The position numbers were made by a program, and so were the translations under genes. The notes beneath the pieces were generated by a model. It made no database searches, was not told the DNA's origin, and saw only the letters and a program-made list of their open reading frames with translations. Positions 57,960 to 64,000 of a stretch of DNA of 64,000 bases are shown here, one piece after another (position 1 is the first letter of the stretch; every line of letters begins with the position of its first letter). The stretch lies in contig LUCM01010456.1 of the NCBI GenBank assembly GCA_008360955.1, positions 367,643-431,642 of the forward strand, written 5' to 3'. Source of the stretch: Fasciolopsis buskii. Its lineage: Eukaryota > Platyhelminthes > Trematoda > Plagiorchiida > Fasciolidae.

Positions 57960-59330
57960 CGAAAAATCATGGAAGAATAATAAAGTTGTCGCATCCTAGA
58001 AAGGAGTCATTTGCAGGACATCTACGCCACAGACCACGGCCGGGGAACGAAGCCATGGCTAACGGGAGTGATTAAAATATCGCAATTTCTCGATCAGTCG
58101 AAGTTGACCCCAGTTGTTCTATCCTAATCATTCTAGTGTGCAGTCTGCGGGTAACAACGGCGATTTTGATGGTCTAATTGTCAAATCTGTCAGATATTTC
58201 ATGGTAGTTTTTGCACATATTTTGTGTTTAATGAATCCGCTCCAAAAGGTCACTGGTTAAATGCATCTTTTTCAGCATGGGAGGTTGACCAGTGTGACTG
58301 GGACAGGATTGGGACCAGTGATATTCAAATCCAATATTTTTATGACACGCACCATGTATGAGTGGAGTTGAATGGACATGTATCATAGCCACTAGGGCCC
58401 ACTACATAGGGGACGGGATCACGCAGGCGATAACAATGATCTGTAACTTAGACTGGGGTGGAACCACATAAAGTCCCGATAGATCCAGTGTGTCAACAAG
58501 CCAAGCGAAAATGACTTACCGTCTACCACCAGAGGGACCGGCGGATTTGTCATACGAACCTCCAAAGTTTCCGGAGTAACAAGCACCTGATTTACTTAAC
58601 CAAAGCGGCTATAATGCTGGGTGTTTGATCACTCCCGGTCAACCTATCGGACTGCCACACGTAGAAAAAGTCTGAAAGGGGACAGGAAGCGGATATTCGT
58701 TCATTTGACTGCATGAACGGTTACCGTAGAAGAGAGTTGGATCACCGGGTTGCTCTACAGTTGTACGTTTGCGCGATTCGGTCTTGACGATTTTGTACTT
58801 CTGGCTTACTCGGAGTGGTGTGCAGTGGTGATAGAAATATTAGTTTCGTACAAGACCAGGCTCGATAAAAGTACACTATTCGGTCACGAGTGCTTGGTTT
58901 ATCGATCCCAGAGTGTGCAGTTAGTATATGTCGGTTTATCATTAAGACGACAAACAGTTGAAAATGAGTCTGGGTTGGATGCTGGTAAGTCGAACTATCC
59001 TGATTATGTTTCCCGTCAAAATCAACAAACTAAAAGGTTTTTAATTTGCACAATACACAAGTGAATCTACCTTAAAATTGCTGTTACACGACCTATGTAG
59101 CCGTAGGGTAGATGTCATTAAAAAAATCGGCAATGATACGATATATTTGAAAAAATTAAGTGTTCAACGGGTTCCTGTGTTCGAAAGTCTGAAAGTGACC
59201 ACAGAAAAAATTCAAATTGAAAAAAATTGAGTAATAACTAAAATGGAAATCCAGGAAAAAGTGATTAGAGCAAACACATAGAACAGTGATATTAATTAAG
59301 TCGACATATAAACCAGTCGGACTCTCGGTC
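57960..59330. other. Non-coding stretch, no supported gene
   Basis: The plus-strand frame at 58,750-59,064 is open, but nothing in it is recognisable. Confidence 0.42.
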
Positions 59331-59337
59331 AAAAAAT

Positions 59338-59530
59338 GCAGTTAGTCAATAAGTCAGCTACCAAAGTAGTCTAGTCATCGACGGCGGACAGTCAATCAGT
59401 CAGTCGCAAAAGGCAGCAATTCACTCAGTCAAAAAGTTAGTTGCGAAGTACAACAAGTAACCAAAGTCGGTCAGTCAGTCAGTAATCAGTTAATTCAATT
59501 AAGTCAGTCCGTTATTCGGTCAGTTTGTCT
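59338..59530. repeat. AGTC-rich degenerate low-complexity region
   Basis: CAGT/AGTC tetramers recur irregularly over about 190 bases (for example runs of GTCAGTCAGT), separated by unrelated bases. This looks like an old, mutated tetranucleotide microsatellite. Confidence 0.75.
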
Positions 59531-59539
59531 GCTGGATCT

Positions 59540-60555
59540 TGGTCGGCCTGAATGATCCGGTAACCGTTTTGTTATTTAAAATGTGCTGATAGTTAGTTAG
59601 ATTGCTACATTGCAAGAAAACTTACGGACAAGAATTAGTATGCAATCTGTTGACAGAAATTTGCAATCACAAGAAGAAATATCAAATGAACAATTCCCCT
59701 TTTCTTCAGGTATTTAATACATTGGCAAAGAGTTTCGTCTGGTTAGTGAAATACGCACCAAAGTTGAAATTTTTTCCACCTAGACCGTATAACTTAGTCA
59801 CCGGATATTTTGTAATACGTGTAGAAAACTGATCATAAAACTGGTACACGAGTTTATCTGCCCGAACTGGTAAGACGACTGCTTGGGAAAAATGAGATAA
59901 CTCTTTGTTCGTTGTGGATTTGTTTCACTGCCCCTGCGCCGTTTCGTAATTGATCCTAAGGGGACTCGGTCTCCTGCAACCTGAGTCGAACAATCGGACC
60001 GGTACTAATAGATAATAAAATTCACCGACTGGTAGGAATTGGCCCAGGTTTTGTTGTGTATCGATCGATTTTCCTAAGTAGTCAATTTTTTACAATATAC
60101 ATTCTCCACATTTATGTGACATGATCATACAATTGATACGGTTACAGTCAACCCATCGAAAATTGGATTTGTGCATTTTTAATGAAGTTCGCAAAAAAAT
60201 TAATAACCCTACAGATGGGGGTGGATTTCTTCAAGGTTTTATGTGTTCACGGAAGAAATTTCAGATTTCTTTATATCATGACAAAAAAATCTGACCATTC
60301 TGTTAGTAGATTTGTTATCTGCAAAACAATTGCGCGTGCAATTTAAATCGATGTCAAATGATGCCCTCATATCTTCGTCCGTGACGAACGAGTACGTCAC
60401 CTGTCTTTTCGGATTCGTAGACTGAGACTGTTTTGTGCTAAAAAAATCACCATTAACTCTCTGGCTCAACAGTATATTCATCCTATCCTAGTCTATTGCT
60501 CCCTACCTACCAACCTACTCACAAATGATTTGCACTTAATAGTTTGCGATGGTAG
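59540..60555. other. Non-coding stretch, no supported gene
   Basis: The minus frame 60,239-60,481 begins with a true ATG and encodes 80 residues without a recognisable motif. No other content. Confidence 0.4.
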
Positions 60556-60560
60556 ATTTA

Positions 60561-60780
60561 TTATGAATTTTCCAAATGATTCGTCATGCAGTGTCAGTGG
60601 TCAACTTGTCATTGAAAACCATGGTAGGACTGTACAGATGCTTCATTCTTGTTAGGAATCATCAAGATTGCATATCCTTCGCGCCGGAACTGGGAAGCGA
60701 ACCCGGGACGAACGACTGTGAGTTGAAGGCCTCAGCCATTACGATGGCCGTGCTGATTCTCGGCGGCTGATCAAGCATTA
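60561..60780 (-). mobile_element. tRNA-derived SINE-like element, family A, copy 1
   Basis: Minus strand: the head includes GGCTGAGGCCTTCAACTCA (Ser/Leu-type tRNA-like arm) and the B box CCCGGGTTCGCTTCCC. The body then carries CAGTTCCGGCGCG, a TTGATGATTCCTAAC segment and TGTACAGTCCTACCATGG, ending CTGCATGACGAATC. The copy at 60,955-61,113 on the opposite strand shares the body and the same end. The inverted arrangement, about 175 bases apart, makes a potential long hairpin. Confidence 0.75.
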
Positions 60781-60954
60781 CCACCACATGATGTAGCGGC
60801 CATACTCGTGATTGGATTTTGCAGGTCACAGACTTTTAAACGTACCAAATCAACAACTCCCGGGGTGAGGACGAACTATGCTGTAGAAAGTGAAGTCATT
60901 AACATAGAGACATACAGAGCTTTGGTATTTGATAGTTTGTATTTGTAGGGGATT

Positions 60955-61113
60955 TACTAAGACTTTTCAAATGATTAGTCCCGAGTTCGCGTCCCAGTTC
61001 CGGCGCGGTGGACATGCACTACTGATGATTCATAACAATGATGCAACAGCCGTACAGTTCTGCCATGATTTTCGATGATAAACTGACCATTGGCACCGCA
61101 TGACGAATCCTCT
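60955..61113 (+). mobile_element. tRNA-derived SINE-like element, family A, copy 2
   Basis: The plus strand carries the degenerate B box CCCGAGTTCGCGTCCC, then CAGTTCCGGCGCGGTGG, a CTGATGATTCATAAC segment and GTACAGTTCTGCCATG. The end CCGCATGACGAATCC is also that of copy 1. The tRNA-like head is more decayed than in copy 1. Confidence 0.75.
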
Positions 61114-61119
61114 GGGAAA

Positions 61120-61630
61120 AGATTTTCACTTAATTTATCGAGGTCTGTCTATCATCAGCTGTCTCTTTTATTCCCAATGGCTCTCTAATAACAGTGCCTG
61201 TGACTTGGACATCAAGACCTGTGAAGAATTTTCCATGACAGTTCTTGCATATTCTATCCATTCATTATACTGTAATCTATCTTCCACGCATCCACTCGTT
61301 TAAATCATAAACTAATTCCCTCTAGTGCCAATGTTTATCCCATTTCCATCGTTACATATTTAACACAGATCATGGGTAGGGAGGAAGAATTTACGAGGAT
61401 CTGCATTCAAACTTTCAAACCTGAAAATATTTCGTAATGTCCACTGTTTACCTGCTGACACGTCGACAATGTTAGTTTTTTATTACGCGCATTAATTCGT
61501 TTTCTTTTTTTTGCCACTGGCTGAACTATAAGTTCCTCGAATTGCTGAACTTCATCATACATCACGCGATAAAATCCGCTTTTGTCAGAAGTAATCAGTT
61601 CGCTCTCTCAATTTTCCATCCTTTCTAACT
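61120..61630. other. Upstream flank or intron of the 61,637 exon
   Basis: No coding block is recognised. The pyrimidine-rich run just before 61,637 belongs to the acceptor. Confidence 0.4.
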
Positions 61631-61636
61631 CTACAG

Positions 61637-62043
61637 GAAAATACGGAACCCGAAGTACGTATCACCGGGGTATTTGGAACAAACAAGACGGAAATTGACC
61701 TACAGTTCAGTCAAACAAAAGTCTACGATTCCGTCAACAATAACACGGTCAGTTCGTGGCTCGACATCCTGCGTACTAACCGTCTGGCGAGCCTGGCTCA
61801 CTTCATTTGTTTGACCGAACTGTGCACACGGTCGGCGTGCGCCGGAAAACCAACGTCACACTTCTTTCGCATGTCACATACCGCCAAACCAGATTCCGTA
61901 ATCCATATAACCAGTCTGGCCGAATATACGAAAGACACGTACAACTCAACACCGCTAACACGAGAGAATTACGAACAAATTTTGGAAGCTATAAGATGGC
62001 CAAGTCGTTATTCACGGAGAGGACTTCATGTTTGTGGAAAATC
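61637..62043 (+). CDS. Strong candidate coding exon, unidentified extracellular or luminal protein
   Basis: A 407-nt segment is bounded by a good acceptor (TTTCTAACTCTACAG, AG at 61,635-61,636) and a consensus donor GTAAGTAA at 62,044. The frame is open throughout: 135 full codons plus two bases. The translation includes VRITGVFGTNKTEIDLQFS, an SSWLDILRTNRLASLAHF helix-like stretch, a Cys cluster (ICLTELCTRSACAG) and YEQILEAIRWPSRYSRRG. Three N-X-S/T sequons (NKT, NNT, NST) suggest an extracellular or luminal protein. Codon usage is balanced and third positions GC-richer than the flanks. I do not recognise the family. The downstream exon at 62,504 may belong to the same gene. Confidence 0.6.
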
Positions 62044-62049
62044 GTAAGT

Positions 62050-62500
62050 AATTATGTAACTGTTTGCCGTTAATCGTCCAAGTTCACGGCAATATATACA
62101 TATGTAATGTATGACTCGAAATTCACGGCAAAAATCATTTTGTGAACAAATAATTTACACCTATCTTCTAGTTTTTTCTAATCTACGCACACAAATCTCA
62201 GGAAACAGGTAGCAGTAACTGGAAAGTTGCAGATTTGCTAGAGGGAATGATAGCAAATGGATTCGAATCGATGAAATTCACAATCGTGTTTTATTGACTA
62301 CTACTGATGTATTGTTGATTATTTCGGAGCGTGGAATCGCAATTTTTTTTTACTGCGTTTGATACATACCTGATTTTAGTGAAAAGAGGATGCTATGTAA
62401 CATCTAAACGCCTATTACACTAGGTTGGGAGCTACAAAGATGATGCTAGAGCATGCACAGGGCATAAGATAACAAATTTCCCATGGGTCGGATATAATCA
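62050..62500 (+). other. Presumed intron of the 61,637 exon gene
   Basis: Non-coding. It contains an acceptor at 62,200-62,201 after ACACAAATCTC, followed by GAAACAG and a possible donor GT at 62,209. The 7-nt piece between would restore phase to the 62,504 exon. Read through instead, it gives twelve residues and a TAG, a possible terminal exon. Confidence 0.3.
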
Positions 62501-62503
62501 TAG

Positions 62504-62602
62504 ACCCGGACCCGGGAAACTGTCACCAAAGTGATCGGAAAATTTGGGATTCGTATCTCCAATCCTTTTGAGATGACGGACGTTCAACTGTTTGGACTGC
62601 GA
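62504..62602 (+). CDS. Candidate 99-nt internal exon, unidentified protein
   Basis: AG at 62,502-62,503 and a strong donor GTAAGAAA at 62,603 bound 33 codons. They encode ETVTKVIGKFGIRISNPFE followed by MTDVQLFGLR. The acceptor has a poor pyrimidine tract. Its phase (0) does not match the 2-base remainder left by the 61,637-62,043 exon unless a small exon lies between. The product is unknown. Confidence 0.3.
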
Positions 62603-62609
62603 GTAAGAA

Positions 62610-63105
62610 ATTGTGAAACTACTGTAGGCTTACTGACTTTTGAGCAATTGTCTCAATCCCGTCAGGATTCATTTGCATTATATACTCACCGTTCAAACGC
62701 GGGAAAACCAACAATGTGCCGAATGTCGCAAGCAACAGATCACACGGTCTGGCCACAAGGGGCTCATTGAACAGTAACACTGGGTGAAACAATATCTATA
62801 CCTCTAGGATAACCTAGCGCATATGATACGTGTTTCACATTCGTTCGTCCGCGAATCATTTTCCAGTTCGGTTGCACTGGCTATGAAATGTTGATTGCAT
62901 AAAACATGGATAAAACAGGTATGCAGTGACTCCGTGGTTGTCAGCGATGAGCCAGAGGTTCCTACTGCACGATAAATTATTTCCTGCACAATTTTACTGT
63001 CGTCACTATTGAAAGTCATGAAAATACTGTCCAGGTATAACATCGGAACGGCTAAGAATCGAAAACAAAACATTTCCACCGTACCCTGCCTTAGATATAA
63101 ACATT
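62610..63105. other. Non-coding stretch, no supported gene
   Basis: The minus frame at 62,804-63,079 is open but carries no recognisable motif. Confidence 0.42.
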
Positions 63106-63113
63106 GAAAATAA

Positions 63114-63242
63114 GCCGACCGTGGGCAAACGGATAAGGTCGTGGCGTTTGGCCCTGAAGGTCGCAGATTCGAATCCTCCCACCGTCGGTCACTTTCCCTA
63201 CTTGGTAGCCCTCTGTTGCCTGCGGCCCCCTTCCTGAAAAAT
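63114..63242 (+). mobile_element. tRNA-derived SINE-like element, family B, copy 2
   Basis: The plus-strand head has GGGCAAACGGATAAGG (A box region), GGTCGTGGCG and the B box CAGATTCGAATCC. GACCG near the start and CGGTC after CCACCGT can pair like an acceptor stem. The body continues TACTTGGTAGCCCTCTG to end TTCCTGAAAAAT. It aligns over its full length with the reverse-strand copy at 51,710-51,842. Confidence 0.75.
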
Positions 63243-63249
63243 GATGTAC

Positions 63250-64000
63250 TTTGTTATTTGATTAATAAGGGAAGAAAATGAAAGACAAACATACTGGACT
63301 ATTCGTAATGACTCATTCAACATTAATAAGTCTAAGGTTATCTGTAATGTTTTTTTTCGTTCCTTAGAGAGGTTGTTCGCAATTAAGTAGTTGATTGGCA
63401 CATGGGTGTTGACTGGTAAGCGTACAGAATCCGGTAACATCTACCGGTGCTACGTACTGTCGATGTTGATCCAGGCTTCAGCAGCCGATCAACGAAGGTT
63501 AAGTCGTTTCAGCTGACATTTCTTCACCGGAGGTCCGAATGCTACCAGCAGCTCTATTGATGATTTCATAGAGGGTATTTTGCTTGCAAAGCGACTCGCC
63601 AGTCGATTTTACCTAAATAAATTCTAATATCACTCGCTTGAAAAGAATCTATTCAGCACGTGAATGCAATCTGACATATAAACATGAAAACTGTCGATCG
63701 GAGAGTCTAAATTCGCGCAATAACTCCCATGGTAAACAAATACTTCAAGGCAGATTACTACCTAATCAACAGATTCTGAGCCAGCCGGATCAGGCCCAGT
63801 TTTGGTGCACACACATTTGGAGCCGTTGTCTCCGTAGTCCGGAACAATTGCTTTTTGGACGTGTCATTGTCACGCTAGTCTTCTCATTCCATCTGTGACT
63901 TCTCACACTGATATCAGTGAACGTGCAGTAAACCAGCATCTTTGTCTAGATTTGTGATAAATTTGATGACCAATAATTACAGTAGAAACCCGTCTTTTAT
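63250..64000. other. Non-coding stretch to the right edge
   Basis: Short frames only (63,198-63,440 minus, 63,638-63,898 plus). Nothing recognisable. Confidence 0.42.

Noticed and set aside
1..64000. Prokaryotic features such as operons, CRISPR arrays, defence systems or riboswitches
   Set aside because: The sequence is eukaryotic in character: no gene-dense strand runs, no ribosome binding sites before long ORFs and no regularly spaced repeats with unique spacers.

Overview
The window reads as gene-poor eukaryotic chromosomal DNA, most likely from a parasitic flatworm (trematode). That is an inference: GC is moderate, no ORF is bacterial in style, microsatellites are plentiful, and the decayed RTE, Ty3/gypsy, CR1-like and Penelope-like pieces read like those common in fluke genomes. 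I found no complete protein-coding gene, rRNA gene, intact tRNA gene, CRISPR array or operon. Nearly all long open frames are chance frames, repeat translations or eroded retrotransposon protein.

Layout. 1-6.7 kb holds three RTE-type LINE pieces: a sense endonuclease-to-linker piece (1-638), an antisense reverse-transcriptase piece (about 4.02-4.99 kb) and a sense RT piece (about 5.30-6.69 kb). The two sense pieces are collinear, as if about 4.7 kb had split one element. 6.7-14 kb is non-coding apart from a 0.4 kb GATA satellite near 11.2 kb. 14.9-15.25 kb carries a gag-like relic, and 20.88-21.54 kb an antisense RTE 3' end. 28.5-31.4 kb (minus strand) is the best-preserved element, a Ty3/gypsy relic in the order gag tail, protease, RT, RNase H, integrase, with catalytic residues replaced. 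35.06-35.87 kb (minus) is an endonuclease piece of a CR1/jockey-like LINE, and 39.33-39.58 kb a probable Penelope-like endonuclease tail. 38-43.8 kb is rich in simple repeats, hairpins and palindromes. Several tRNA-derived SINE-like elements lie at 41.7, 47.7, 49.1, 51.8, 52.3, 60.6, 61.0 and 63.2 kb; two of the families are present in opposite orientations. There is an assembly gap of 468 N at 56.23-56.70 kb.

Host coding potential is limited to isolated exon candidates. The strongest is a 407-nt exon at 61,637-62,043 with good splice sites and three N-glycosylation sequons. Weaker ones are a phase-compatible minus-strand pair near 57.6-57.9 kb and single exons near 14.0, 22.3, 27.05 and 62.5 kb. 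These could belong to long-intron genes extending beyond the window. No pathway can be reconstructed. All family assignments come from reading translations by eye, without any search.
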